Source: Halorussus marinus (GTDB lineage: Archaea > Halobacteriota > Halobacteria > Halobacteriales > Haladaptataceae). From it: DNA of 64,000 bases. The translations under genes and the position numbers were made by a program. The DNA lies in the NCBI RefSeq assembly GCF_004765795.1, contig NZ_SBIV01000005.1, forward strand, positions 124,001 to 188,000, in the 5' to 3' direction. Shown in pieces: positions 1 to 8,527 of the stretch. The notes under the pieces are model-generated. The model worked only from the letters and a program-made list of their open reading frames with translations, did not search any database and was not told the origin of the DNA. Numbering within the stretch: the first letter of the stretch is position 1; every line of letters begins with the position of its first letter.

Positions 1-72
1 TCGGTCATAGACGCGTGGTACGGAACCACCACACATGAAACCCCCGCTACGGGGCGACGATATCGGTCGGGC

Positions 73-675
73 TCACCGGTCGACGCTCGCGGCGCCGCGG
101 TCGAGCGCGGCCCCGACCCGGTCGACGTCGCACACCGCCGACACCGGACGCGGCTCGTCGGGGTCGGCCGGCCGGTCGGCGAGCGACAGTTGCCACCACC
201 CCACGTCGCGCCACTCTCCGCGCTTGTACCCGACCGCTTCGAAGGTCCCGACTCGCTCGAACCCCTTCGACTCGTGGAGTCCGACGCTCGCGGGGTTCGG
301 GAGCGCGATCACCGCCACCGCGAGGTGGAACCGCTGGGCGGCCAGCGTCTCTAACAGCGCCTCGTAGAGTCCAGTCCCGACGCCCCGACCGCGCCAGCCC
401 TCCCGGACGTACGCAGAGACGTCGACCGCCCACCGGTAGGCCGCCCTGTCTTTGTGCGGGCCGGCCTTGGCGAACCCGACCACGGCGTTCGGCTCGGCGT
501 CGCCTTCCTCGGCTTCGCAGACCAGCCACGGGTACTGACCGTCCGCGATCTGCGCTCGGAGGTCGGCGACGCTCGGGGGCGTCTCGGCGAACGAAATCGC
601 GGTCTCGCGGACGACGGGGGCGTAGATCGCCCGGACCGCCGCCGCGTCGTCGGGGGTCGCGAACCGGAGTCTCAC
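73..675 (-). CDS. GNAT N-acetyltransferase, PAT/ArsN1-like
   Basis: This 200-residue protein is a single GNAT domain of the phosphinothricin/arsinothricin acetyltransferase type. The N-terminus reads MRLRFATPDDAAAVRAIYAP, followed by a segment containing ETAISFAETPPS, which is typical of that subfamily. The acetyl-CoA loop is GWRGRGVGTGLYEALL at about residues 93-108. The GTG start at 675 overlaps the stop of the upstream arsN2-like gene (GTGA), so the two are probably co-translated. Members acetylate the free amine of phosphinothricin, methionine sulfoximine or arsinothricin. The arsenic-type neighbours favour arsinothricin, but this is inference. Other small amine substrates are possible. 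Confidence 0.8.
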   Translation of the reverse strand: MRLRFATPDDAAAVRAIYAPVVRETAISFAETPPSVADLRAQIADGQYPWLVCEAEEGDAEPNAVVGFAKAGPHKDRAAYRWAVDVSAYVREGWRGRGVGTGLYEALLETLAAQRFHLAVAVIALPNPASVGLHESKGFERVGTFEAVGYKRGEWRDVGWWQLSLADRPADPDEPRPVSAVCDVDRVGAALDRGAASVDR

Positions 676-1118
676 GGGTCGACCTCCCGGCGCATGCAGA
701 CCGCGGCGTCGGGACAGAGGTCGTCGAACTCGGGGGTCTCTCTCAGCGACTCGGGCGCCGACTCGCGTTCGACGCGCTCGAAACCCAGCGACGAGAAAAA
801 CCCCGACGCCGTGGTCGTGAGCAAGTAGACGCTCTCGACGCCCTCGTCGGCGGCCTCGGCGAGCAGTCGGTCCCAGAGCGCGCGGCCGTACCCCTCGCCG
901 CGGGCCGACTCCGCGATCGCCACCGAGCGCACCAGCGCGTGGTCGCCCCGACGCTGGAGGCCGCCGACGCCGACGCGCTCGCCGTCGACCTCACAGCAGT
1001 AGAGCCACTCGAGGTCTTCGGGGAGGTCTTCGACTGGCAGGTCATTGGCCGCCAGCAGCGACTCGGCGTACCCGCGCTCGGCGGGGTCGGCCGGCCGGAT
1101 GCAGATGTCGGTCGCCAT
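672..1118 (-). CDS. arsN2: GNAT N-acetyltransferase, ArsN2-like
   Basis: This 148-residue GNAT protein begins MATDICIRPADPAERGYAES. Its acetyl-CoA loop is ARGEGYGRALWDRLL, followed by YLLTTTASGFFSSLGFERV and a C-terminal CPDAAVCMRR segment. That layout matches the ArsN2 group often annotated in haloarchaeal arsenic loci. It is the first gene of a two-gene minus-strand operon with the PAT-like gene. A TATA-like stretch at 1141-1150 lies about 27 bases before the ATG, which suggests a leaderless transcript. The intergenic region is shared with the divergent arsR-like gene. The exact substrate of ArsN2 proteins is not settled, so the function is given at family level. Confidence 0.75.
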   Translation of the reverse strand: MATDICIRPADPAERGYAESLLAANDLPVEDLPEDLEWLYCCEVDGERVGVGGLQRRGDHALVRSVAIAESARGEGYGRALWDRLLAEAADEGVESVYLLTTTASGFFSSLGFERVERESAPESLRETPEFDDLCPDAAVCMRREVDP

Positions 1119-1140
1119 GCAGAACGAATCGATCTGATAC

Positions 1141-1250
1141 GATATAAAAGTTTGGCGTGTGCTAGCGGTTCTAGGATCGAAATCGGAATATTAGGAACTA
1201 GAACGTGGTCGTGGCAAACCCTTATCCGAACACGAATCGTGCTAGCTCGA
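1141..1250. promoter_or_regulatory. Divergent promoter region with paired repeats between arsN2 and arsR
   Basis: The 133-base gap between the two divergent genes carries two TATA-like boxes, one per direction (minus strand at 1141-1150, plus strand CTTATCC at 1221-1227), each about 27 bases from its start codon. Between them lie an inverted repeat, GTTCTAG at 1168-1174 with CTAGAAC at 1198-1204, and a direct repeat GTGCTAGC at 1159-1166 and 1239-1246. The second copy ends five bases before the arsR ATG. Such symmetry fits binding by the adjacent ArsR-family dimer. Operator function is inference. Confidence 0.5.
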
Positions 1251-1251
1251 T

Positions 1252-1641
1252 ATGAGTGAAACCGGCGACTCGGCGCCGACCGGCGAAGCCCGCGAGACGC
1301 TCGAACGGCTGTACGACGACCCCGACGAAGAGATCCGAGCGCTGTTGGCGAACGGTCCCGACGAGGCCGCCGTCGAGGCCCAGTACCCCGTGTTCCGGGC
1401 GCTCGCCAACGAGGACCGACTCCGGATCCTCGACGCGCTCCGGGACGGCGAGCGGTGTGGCTGCGAGCTGATGGTGCTGGTCGAGGCGCCCCAGTCGACG
1501 GTCGCGACTCACCTCCGGAAGCTCCGGGACGACGGGCTGGTCACGAGTCGCAAGAAGGGCAAGTGGAACTACTACCGCATCGCCGACGCCGCGGTGATGG
1601 ACGTGCTCGATCTGGCGGTCGTGCTCCGGGGTGAGGGATGA
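1252..1641 (+). CDS. arsR: ArsR/SmtB-family metalloregulator
   Basis: This is a 129-residue winged-helix protein. The core YPVFRALANEDRLRILDALR, then ERCGCELM at the metal-binding alpha-3 helix, then QSTVATHLRKLRDDGLVTSR, is the standard ArsR layout. The CxC pair (CGC) sits where ArsR proteins carry their arsenite- or antimonite-sensing cysteines. A basic wing (RKKGKWNYYRI) follows. It starts at the ATG 27 bases after a TATA-like box, and its stop overlaps the ATG of the permease gene (ATGA). It is likely the repressor of both its own operon and the divergent acetyltransferase operon. Confidence 0.9.
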   Translation: MSETGDSAPTGEARETLERLYDDPDEEIRALLANGPDEAAVEAQYPVFRALANEDRLRILDALRDGERCGCELMVLVEAPQSTVATHLRKLRDDGLVTSRKKGKWNYYRIADAAVMDVLDLAVVLRGEG

Positions 1642-2621
1642 CCGGGGCGCTCGCGGGCGACCTCGCGGCCGCGTGGGACTTTTTCGTCCACCTCGGGGTG
1701 GTGCTCGTCCCGCTGTTCGTCGGCGGCGCGTTTCTGGTCGGCCTGCTACAGGAGTACCTGCCCCCCGAGCGAGTCGAGGCCATCCTCGGGCGCCACGACG
1801 GCGGGGCGGGGAACGTCGCGGCGGCCGGCATCGGCGCGGTCACGCCGTTCTGTTCGTGTTCGACGGTGCCGGTACTCGCCGGCCTGCTGAGCGCGGGCGC
1901 GCCGCTCGGGCTGGCGTTCTCCTTTCTGCTCGCCTCGCCGCTCGTCAACGAACTCGCGGTCCTGCTGTTGGTCGGGCTGTTCGGACTCCGGATCGCGGCC
2001 GTCTACGTCGCGGTCACGCTGGTCGCGGCGATCGTCTTCGGGCTCGCAATCGGTCGTCTCGGGCTCGAGGACCACCTCAAGGACGTCGATCTGCTCGCGG
2101 CCGACTCCCCGCGGGCCGCGACCGACGGTGGGGTCTCGACGGGCGAGGCGGCCGCCGACTGCGAGACCTGTGGCTGTGGCGCCGACCGGCCCGCCCCGGC
2201 GTCTCACCGCGAGCGGGTCCGGCGGGCCGCGACCGGCGCCCGGGAGTTCTTCGTCGACCTGCTCCCGTACCTCCTGCTCGGGATGACGCTCGGAGCCATC
2301 GTCCACGGGTTCGTGCCGGCCGAACTCCTCCGGAGCGTCATCGGCCCCGACAACCCCGTGGCGGTCCCCATCGCGGCGGTCGCGGGGGCGCCGATCTACG
2401 TGAGCATGAGCGCGATGCTCCCGATCGCGGCGTCGTTCGCCGCGCAGGGCATCCCCATCGGCACCGTGCTGGCGTTCGTGGTCGGGAGCGCGGGCGTCAG
2501 CGTCCCGAACCTCGTGTTGCTCAACAAGCTGTTCGACCGGACCCTGCTGGCCGCCTACGCCGCGACGGTCGTCGCCACCGGGATCGGGGTCGGGCTGTTG
2601 TTCAACGCAGTCGGGCTCTGA
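1638..2621 (+). CDS. DUF318-family permease (ArsP/SO_0444-like)
   Basis: This 327-residue integral membrane protein has about eight hydrophobic segments in two halves. It carries the family signature GAVTPFCSCSTVPVLAGLL near residues 70-90, and a cytoplasmic loop rich in cysteine (CETCGCGAD) between the halves. The second half contains PYLLLGMTLGAIVHGFVP and the related GAPIYVSMSAMLPI. ArsP members export trivalent organoarsenicals, while related SO_0444-type proteins are proposed metal exporters. Overlap with arsR and the two acetyltransferases across the divergent promoter support an arsenical role. Substrate specificity cannot be read from sequence. Confidence 0.8.
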   Translation: MTGALAGDLAAAWDFFVHLGVVLVPLFVGGAFLVGLLQEYLPPERVEAILGRHDGGAGNVAAAGIGAVTPFCSCSTVPVLAGLLSAGAPLGLAFSFLLASPLVNELAVLLLVGLFGLRIAAVYVAVTLVAAIVFGLAIGRLGLEDHLKDVDLLAADSPRAATDGGVSTGEAAADCETCGCGADRPAPASHRERVRRAATGAREFFVDLLPYLLLGMTLGAIVHGFVPAELLRSVIGPDNPVAVPIAAVAGAPIYVSMSAMLPIAASFAAQGIPIGTVLAFVVGSAGVSVPNLVLLNKLFDRTLLAAYAATVVATGIGVGLLFNAVGL

Positions 2622-2720
2622 GACCGTCGATCGCGATCCTCCGGCCGACGGGACGGCGGGCCCCGGCAGTCCGGGCCCCCAAGGTCAACCTTCATGGCCC
2701 CGTGCGACAGATGTGGTACT

Positions 2721-3749
2721 ATGACACAGGCCGCATACGAACCCGTCGAATCGCCCGACGCCACGACGGTGTTTCCGTACCACGACCTCACGCCGCCGAC
2801 GACGAGAGACGTCTACGAGGCCCGCCCGACCGTGCGAGACCACCTGCCGAAGACGCCGCTGGTCCGCAGCGAGTACCTCTCGGCGGAGCTCGACGCCGAC
2901 GTGTACCTCAAGCGCGAGGACACCCTCCCGACCGGCGCGTTCAAGGTCCGGGGCGGGGTGACGCTCGGCGCCCGCCTCGACGAGGAGTTTCGCGAGCGCG
3001 GGCTCATCGCGGCCAGCACGGGCAACCACGGCCAGTCGGTCGCCTACGCCGGCCGGACCTTCGACGTGCCGGTCACCATCGCGGTCCCCGACGACCCCAA
3101 CCCGGGCAAGGTCCGGTCGATGGAGCGGCTCGGCGCGACCGTCCTCGAGCGGGGCGCGAGCTACGACGTCGCCCGCGAGTGGGCCGAACAGCGAGCCGCC
3201 GAGGAGGGCTACCGCTACGTTCACTCGGCGAACGAGCCCGACCTGATCGCGGGCGTCGGCACCGCCGGCCTCGAAGTGCTCGACGAACTCCCCGACGTCG
3301 ACGCGGTGTACTGCCCGGTCGGCGGCGGGAGCGGCGCGGCGGGCTACTGTCTCACGCTCGGCGCGATCGCCGACGCTCGAATCGTGGGCGTGCAGGCCGC
3401 GGGCGCCGACGCGGTCTACCGTGGGTTCCACGAGGGCCACCTCGAACCCGGCGACGGCACCGACACGACCGCCGAGGGGATCGCCTCCCACGTCCCGTTC
3501 GCGCTCACGATGGACGTGATGTGCGACCGACTCGACGACCTCGAAACCGTCACCGACGAGGAGATCTGGGACGCCGTGAGGGCGACGTTCCGCGAGGACA
3601 ACCTCACCGTCGAGGGCGCGACGGGCGCGGGCATCGCCGCCGCGCTCCGGGCCGGCGAGGATCTCGCGGGCCAGACGGTCGTGATTCCGGTCACGGGCCG
3701 GAACGTCGCGGCGGACAAACTGGTCGCGGCGCTGGAGGGGGATCGATGA
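2721..3749 (+). CDS. Threonine/serine dehydratase-family PLP enzyme
   Basis: This is a 342-residue fold-type II PLP enzyme. The Schiff-base lysine is K75 in LPTGAFKVRGG. The phosphate/substrate loop is STGNHGQS, and the glycine-rich PLP phosphate loop is CPVGGGSGAAGY. There is no C-terminal ACT domain, so it resembles catabolic dehydratases and the hydroxyectoine-catabolism EutB branch rather than the regulated biosynthetic IlvA. ATG 2721 is preferred over ATG 2694 because the sequence before it is not conserved-looking. Its stop overlaps the start of the M20 amidohydrolase gene (ATGA), which implies a shared pathway degrading an amino-acid-like compound. Which one is not visible. Confidence 0.8.
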   Translation: MTQAAYEPVESPDATTVFPYHDLTPPTTRDVYEARPTVRDHLPKTPLVRSEYLSAELDADVYLKREDTLPTGAFKVRGGVTLGARLDEEFRERGLIAASTGNHGQSVAYAGRTFDVPVTIAVPDDPNPGKVRSMERLGATVLERGASYDVAREWAEQRAAEEGYRYVHSANEPDLIAGVGTAGLEVLDELPDVDAVYCPVGGGSGAAGYCLTLGAIADARIVGVQAAGADAVYRGFHEGHLEPGDGTDTTAEGIASHVPFALTMDVMCDRLDDLETVTDEEIWDAVRATFREDNLTVEGATGAGIAAALRAGEDLAGQTVVIPVTGRNVAADKLVAALEGDR

Positions 3750-5086
3750 GCGACGCCGCCGACCCCGACTCCGCGGCCGGCCGGACGCCCGTCCGCGAAC
3801 GCCTCTCGGCGCTCCGACGGGAGTTCCACCGCTACCCCGAGCCCGCGTGGCGGGAGTTTCACACCACCTGCAAGCTCGTCGAGGAGATCGAGGGGATCGG
3901 CGTCGACGACCTGTTCGTCGGCCGCGACGCGATGGCGCCCGACGAGCGCATCGCGGTCCCCGACGACGACGAACTCGCCGAGTGGCGCGAGGCGGCCCGC
4001 GACCGGGGCGCGGACCCCGACCGCCTCGACCGGCTGGACGACTGTACCGGCGCGGTCGCGGTGCTCGATCGGGGCGAGGGCCCGACGGTCGCGCTCCGGG
4101 TCGACATCGACGGGCTGATCCGGGCCGAATCGACCGCCGACGACCACGTCCCGGCCGCCGAGGGGTTCCGATCGGAGAACGAGGGCGTGATGCACGCCTG
4201 CGGTCACGACGCCCACATGACGGTCGGGCTCGCGGTGCTCGAAGCGATCAAAGACAGCGACTTTTCGGGGACGTTCAAGGTGTTCTTCCAGCCCGCCGAG
4301 GAGAAGGCCGGCGGCGCGCGCCCGATGGCCAAAGGCCCCCATATCGCGGACGTCGACTACCTGTTCGCGCTCCACGTCGGGCTCAACCATCCCACCGGCG
4401 AGGTGGTGGCCGGGATGGTCGAGCCGCTCGCGGTCACCAGCTTCGACCTCGAGTTCCGGGGCGAGTCGGCCCACGCCGGTCTCGCGCCAAACGAGGGCCG
4501 CAACGCGATGCAGGCGCTCGGCACCGCCATCGAGAACGCCTACGCGATCCCGCGCCACGAGGACGGCGCGACCCGGATGAACATCGGGAAGGTCGCGGGC
4601 GGGACCGCCTCGAACATCGTCGCCGAGCGCGTCGACGCCGAGGCCGAGGTCCGCGGGGAGACCACCGAACTGATGGAGTACACCCGCGAGCGCTTCGAGC
4701 GGGCGGTTCGGGGCGCCGCCGAGATGCACGACTGCGAGGTCGAGATCACCGTCGAGGGACAGGCGCCCCGGGCCGACAGCGACCCCGAACTCGCGGGGCT
4801 GGTCCACGAGGCCGCGTCGGGCCACGCCGACGTCACCGACCCGATCGAGTCGGCCCCCTTCGGCGCGAGCGAGGACGCCACCTTCCTGATGGACGCGGTC
4901 CAGCAGAACGGCGGGGCGGCCGCCTACGCCATCGTGGGCACCGACCACCCGACCGGTCACCACACCGCGACGTTCGACGTCGACGAGGCCACCATCCCGA
5001 TCGCTGTCGACGTGCTGACCGACGCGGTGCTGGCGGCGTTCGAACGCGATCCCCTCGGACGCGCCGGCCCCGACGGCTCGGCGTAA
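3746..5086 (+). CDS. M20-family amidohydrolase (AbgA/hippurate-hydrolase-like)
   Basis: This 446-residue metallohydrolase has the zinc-site motif MHACGHDAHMTVG and the catalytic glutamates in FQPAEEKAGGARPM. The dimerisation-domain hallmark is FDLEFRGESAHAGLAPNEGRNAM. The final zinc histidine lies near DHPTGHHTATFDVDE. These proteins hydrolyse N-acyl or aromatic-acyl amino acids such as p-aminobenzoyl-glutamate or hippurate-like amides. It is translationally coupled to the upstream PLP dehydratase. A plausible reading is that it releases a free amino acid which the dehydratase then deaminates. Confidence 0.85.
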   Translation: MSDAADPDSAAGRTPVRERLSALRREFHRYPEPAWREFHTTCKLVEEIEGIGVDDLFVGRDAMAPDERIAVPDDDELAEWREAARDRGADPDRLDRLDDCTGAVAVLDRGEGPTVALRVDIDGLIRAESTADDHVPAAEGFRSENEGVMHACGHDAHMTVGLAVLEAIKDSDFSGTFKVFFQPAEEKAGGARPMAKGPHIADVDYLFALHVGLNHPTGEVVAGMVEPLAVTSFDLEFRGESAHAGLAPNEGRNAMQALGTAIENAYAIPRHEDGATRMNIGKVAGGTASNIVAERVDAEAEVRGETTELMEYTRERFERAVRGAAEMHDCEVEITVEGQAPRADSDPELAGLVHEAASGHADVTDPIESAPFGASEDATFLMDAVQQNGGAAAYAIVGTDHPTGHHTATFDVDEATIPIAVDVLTDAVLAAFERDPLGRAGPDGSA

Positions 5087-5128
5087 CGTCTCCGGCCGCT
5101 TCGGTCGCCGTCGCGCGGTGACCCGGCG

Positions 5129-5371
5129 CTACCGCTGGTTCTTTCGTCGCTGCTCTTCGGCCTCGGCCTCGTACTTGCGGGCGGTCCGCTCGTCCTGGAG
5201 CTTTCGCTTGTACTCCCAGTAGCCGGCCACGATGACGAGCACCCCGAGGGCCGCGCCTCTGAGCGGCGTCCCGGCCAGCGAGAAGTAGGCGAACGCGCCG
5301 ACGGCGAACAGAATCGAGAGCCCGAGCGTCATCTTCGCCCATCCCTGCCGGGGCACCCGACGGTCGTCCAT
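5129..5371 (-). CDS. Small two-helix membrane protein
   Basis: This 80-residue protein has a polar N-terminus, two adjacent hydrophobic helices (MTLGLSILFAVGAFAYFSLA and LRGAALGVLVIVAGYWEY), and a highly charged tail (KLQDERTARKYEAEAEEQRR) that would form a cytoplasmic helix. The ATG at 5371 is preferred because a longer frame upstream lacks coding character and overlaps the promoter zone of the divergent M81 gene. I do not recognise the family. Function is unknown. Confidence 0.6.
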   Translation of the reverse strand: MDDRRVPRQGWAKMTLGLSILFAVGAFAYFSLAGTPLRGAALGVLVIVAGYWEYKRKLQDERTARKYEAEAEEQRRKNQR

Positions 5372-5449
5372 ACCCCGGGATTCCGGGGCCTCGCGTATCA
5401 AAGTTCGCCTTTCTCCGGACTTATGTCGCCGCCCGTCTAACTGACGTGC

Positions 5450-6982
5450 ATGACCGACGAGACGGTCGTCGTGGGGGAGTTCTCCCACGAGACCAACACG
5501 TTCGCGGCCCGGCCGACCGACCGGGCGGCGTTCGCCGACCGCCGAGAGTACGTCGGCGCGGCGCTACTTGACGCGCTCCGCGGGACCAACACGACGGTCG
5601 GCGGCGTCGTGGACGCCGCCGAGGATCGCGATCTCGACCTCGTGGCGAGCGTCGCGGCGGCCGCCACGCCGGGCGGGATCGTCACCGCCGACGCCTACGA
5701 CTTCTACGTCGAGGAGATCCTCTCGACGGTCCGGTCGAACGCCGCGGACCTCGACGGCGTCGTGCTCTCGCTCCACGGCGCGATGGTCCCCGAGGACGGC
5801 ACCGACGGCGAGGGGCCGCTCCTCTCGGCGGTCCGGGAGGCGGTCGGCCCCGATGTGCCGGTGGTCGCCACCCTCGACCTCCACGCCAACGTCACCGACG
5901 AGATGGTGGCCGCCGCCGACGCGCTGGTCGCGTTCGAGACCTACCCCCACGTCGACACCGCCGAGACCGGCCGGCGCGCGACCGAACTGCTCGTCGACCT
6001 GCTTCGGGACGACCGCGAGCTCTCGATGCGGATCGAGCGCCCCCCGATGTTGCCGTACGGCCCGCTCCAGAACACCCGGTCGGGGCCGATGGCGGAGGTG
6101 ATGGCGACCGCCCGCCGGTTCGAGGGCCGGGACGGCGTCGCGAAGGTCAACGTCTTCCCCGGCTTCCACAAGGCCGACGTGCCCGCGATGGGGTGTTCGG
6201 TCGTGTCGGTCGCCGACGACGCCTCGGCCGCCGAGTGGGCCGCCCGCGACCTCGCGGCCGAGCTCTGGGAGATGCGCGAGGCGTTCGTCGGCGAGTTCCC
6301 CGACCCCCACGACGCGGTCGGACGGGCGCTCCGGAGCGAGGCGGTCGCCGACCCCGAGGCCGGCCCGGTCGTGCTCGCGGACAGCGGCGACAACCCCGGC
6401 GGCGGCGGCACCGGCGACGAGACCGCGATCCTGCGCGAACTCGTCGACCGCGGCGCGACCAACGCCGGCATGGCGCTGCTGGCCGACCCCGAGGCGGTCG
6501 CGGCCTGCCTCGACGCGGGCGTCGGCGAGCGAGTCACCGTCTCGCTCGGGGGCCGGGCCGACGGCTCGTTCACCCCGCCGATCGGCGACGTCGACGGCTA
6601 CGTCGCGGCGATCACCGACGGCGAGTTCCGCAACACCGGCCCGATGGCGACCGGCACCGAGAACCACCTCGGGCGGACCGTGCTGTTCCGGTGTGGCCGC
6701 GAGGACGGCGTCTCGGTCGTCCTGACCGAAAAGCGGATCCAGCCCCTCGACGCCGAAATCTGGCGCCACGTCGGGGTCGCGCCCGAGCGCCTCGACGTGA
6801 TCGCGGTCAAGTCGAACAACCACTACCGGGCGAGCTACGAGCCGTTCGCGAGCGAGATCATCACGGTCAACAGCCCGGGCGTGGCGGCGTTCGACCCCCA
6901 CCAGTACGACTACCGGCGCATCGACCGGCCGGTGTTCCCCCTCGACGAGATGGCCGCCGACGACTACCCCGACTGGTACTGA
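5450..6982 (+). CDS. M81-family metallopeptidase (MlrC/microcystinase C-like)
   Basis: This 510-residue protein starts with VVVGEFSHETNTFAARPT, the family hallmark. The putative metal ligands lie in DLHANVTDEM and FETYPHVDTAETGRRA. A conserved ADSGDNPGGGGTGDET loop near residue 310 precedes the C-terminal MlrC domain, which contains VVLTEKRIQPLD and VVKSNNHYR-like segments. Family members hydrolyse linear peptides or amide-containing small molecules. In most prokaryotes they sit in amino-acid or amide catabolic loci, not toxin degradation. It stands alone between divergent and convergent genes. Confidence 0.85.
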   Translation: MTDETVVVGEFSHETNTFAARPTDRAAFADRREYVGAALLDALRGTNTTVGGVVDAAEDRDLDLVASVAAAATPGGIVTADAYDFYVEEILSTVRSNAADLDGVVLSLHGAMVPEDGTDGEGPLLSAVREAVGPDVPVVATLDLHANVTDEMVAAADALVAFETYPHVDTAETGRRATELLVDLLRDDRELSMRIERPPMLPYGPLQNTRSGPMAEVMATARRFEGRDGVAKVNVFPGFHKADVPAMGCSVVSVADDASAAEWAARDLAAELWEMREAFVGEFPDPHDAVGRALRSEAVADPEAGPVVLADSGDNPGGGGTGDETAILRELVDRGATNAGMALLADPEAVAACLDAGVGERVTVSLGGRADGSFTPPIGDVDGYVAAITDGEFRNTGPMATGTENHLGRTVLFRCGREDGVSVVLTEKRIQPLDAEIWRHVGVAPERLDVIAVKSNNHYRASYEPFASEIITVNSPGVAAFDPHQYDYRRIDRPVFPLDEMAADDYPDWY

Positions 6983-7016
6983 GTCCGTCGGCGGGTCGAC
7001 CTCGCCGGTCGTCGGT

Positions 7017-7649
7017 CTACCGGTCGGCGGGGAAAAATCGCTCGCGAACCGACTCGGCGACCCCGGTCAAGTGGGCCTGTCCGAAGACCGCGACCAGCAG
7101 GGCGCCGAGCGAGTTGAACATCGCGTCCCGAACCGTATCGTCGAGCCCGTGCTGGGCCAGCGGCATGGTGCGCCCGGTCGCGTCGGCGAGGGCGTCGAGG
7201 CCGAACTCGAACAACTCCCAGGCGACGCCGAACGAAAGCACCACCACGAAGATGTAGACCGAGAAGAACCGCCGCGGGATGTGGATGTCGTCGCTGTGGA
7301 GGTCGATGGCTCTGGCGGTCGTGTACCCGACCGCCGCGAGGAGCGAGGCCGACATCGCGTGGGTGAGGTGGTCCCACCAGCCGATCCGGGCGTAGAAGCC
7401 GGCCGACCCGAGCGTGTGCAACAGCACCGCGGTCGTGATCCAGAGGCCGAGCCACGGGTCCAGCGGGAGGTCGTAGTTGCGCTCGAACGCCGCGGGCAGG
7501 AACGTGACCACCAGGGCGAGGAGGCCGTTGACGATCGGCTTGGGCTGGCCGGTCAGGCCGCCGTAGCCGACGAGTCCGACCAGCACGACCTGCATCCCGC
7601 GAGTGAGTCGCCGCTGGTTCCGGAGCGACGGTCGCGGTAACGGGGTCAC
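7017..7649 (-). CDS. DUF2238/YjdF-like membrane protein
   Basis: This 210-residue protein has about six hydrophobic segments. Two conserved polar patches, GWWDHLTHAMSASLLAAVGY and VAWELFEFGLDALAD, correspond to the DxxxH and WELFE motifs of the YjdF/DUF2238 family. The GTG at 7649 overlaps the stop of the upstream gene (GTGA), which decides the start. Function of the family is not established. Pairing with another membrane protein suggests a two-component membrane unit. Confidence 0.6.
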   Translation of the reverse strand: MTPLPRPSLRNQRRLTRGMQVVLVGLVGYGGLTGQPKPIVNGLLALVVTFLPAAFERNYDLPLDPWLGLWITTAVLLHTLGSAGFYARIGWWDHLTHAMSASLLAAVGYTTARAIDLHSDDIHIPRRFFSVYIFVVVLSFGVAWELFEFGLDALADATGRTMPLAQHGLDDTVRDAMFNSLGALLVAVFGQAHLTGVAESVRERFFPADR

Positions 7650-8284
7650 CGTCTCACCGTCCGTTTGATCGCCCGCCAGAGCCGCCGGTCGCGCCGTCTG
7701 AAGTAGCCGTCGAACAGCACGCCCGCGGCGACGCCGGCCAGCGTGACGTACAGCCACTCGGTCATCAGCGCCTCGTTGTCGGCGAGGTACGCCGTCCCGA
7801 GAAACCGGTCTGCGTTCCACCGGAACACCGTCCAGGCCGCGACCGCCGCCATCGTCGTCATCACCACGAGCACGACGGCGAACCAGTGGGTGACCTCCAG
7901 CGCGGTGAACATGTGGAGTTCGACGATGACGAGCAACGCGAGCGCCGCGAGCGCGAGGTAGGTGGCGAAGGTGCCGACGCTCCCGCCGACGAGCCCGCGG
8001 ACCAGAATCGGCAGCGTCGCGACCACGAGCAGTTCCCACGGGAGCATCACCCGCCAGTCGCGGTACGCGACCGGCGGCAAGAGGACGACGGCCCCGACGA
8101 AGCCGACGAACAGTATCCACTGGTAGTCGACTTCGAGCACGCTGTCGGCGAACACGACCGCGAGGACGCCGACTACCACCCACGCGAGCGCGGCGTTGAT
8201 CGTCCCGTCCCGAAAGAGCCCCTGGAGCGCGTCCTCGAGGTCGGCTCGCGGGCTGTCCTCGGCTTCCCGCCCCCGATCGCTCAT
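7646..8284 (-). CDS. Conserved haloarchaeal membrane protein
   Basis: This 212-residue protein has a charged N-terminus (about 30 residues), then about six hydrophobic helices, and ends in a basic tail (GYFRRRDRRLWRAIKRTVRR). A histidine and glutamate pattern (VIVELHMFTALEVTHW) lies mid-protein. It is the first gene of a coupled pair with the DUF2238-like gene. I recognise no enzymatic motif. The name reflects topology only. Confidence 0.6.
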   Translation of the reverse strand: MSDRGREAEDSPRADLEDALQGLFRDGTINAALAWVVVGVLAVVFADSVLEVDYQWILFVGFVGAVVLLPPVAYRDWRVMLPWELLVVATLPILVRGLVGGSVGTFATYLALAALALLVIVELHMFTALEVTHWFAVVLVVMTTMAAVAAWTVFRWNADRFLGTAYLADNEALMTEWLYVTLAGVAAGVLFDGYFRRRDRRLWRAIKRTVRR

Positions 8285-8527
8285 TGCTTTCGAGTAGAGA
8301 CGGAATCGAGCCATAAGTCCGGCGATGTGCCCACCGCGGCGGCGCCGGACTCGGTCGACGCGCTCGGTCCGGGGATCACATTTTTGCCCGACCCACCATA
8401 CATGTGAGCGTGCGACACGATTCGCCGTCCGAACGACTCTCCCGGCTCCGAGCGAGTCCGCGACGGAGCCGTCCACGGGCGCCGAGACGGCGGGTGATCC
8501 CGAGATGACCGACGACTCGACACCACG

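Noticed and set aside
1631-5086. Very long plus-strand frame of 1151 residues spanning arsP, the dehydratase and the M20 gene
   Set aside because: Its first two thirds are Arg/Pro-rich out-of-frame translation of two well-supported genes. Only the last part, from 3746, is the real M20 gene.
3746-5086. Assigning the M20 and PLP genes to an ectoine-degradation (eut/doe) operon
   Set aside because: A EutB-like dehydratase is possible, but EutC, DoeA and DoeB type genes are absent, so the pathway name is not supported.
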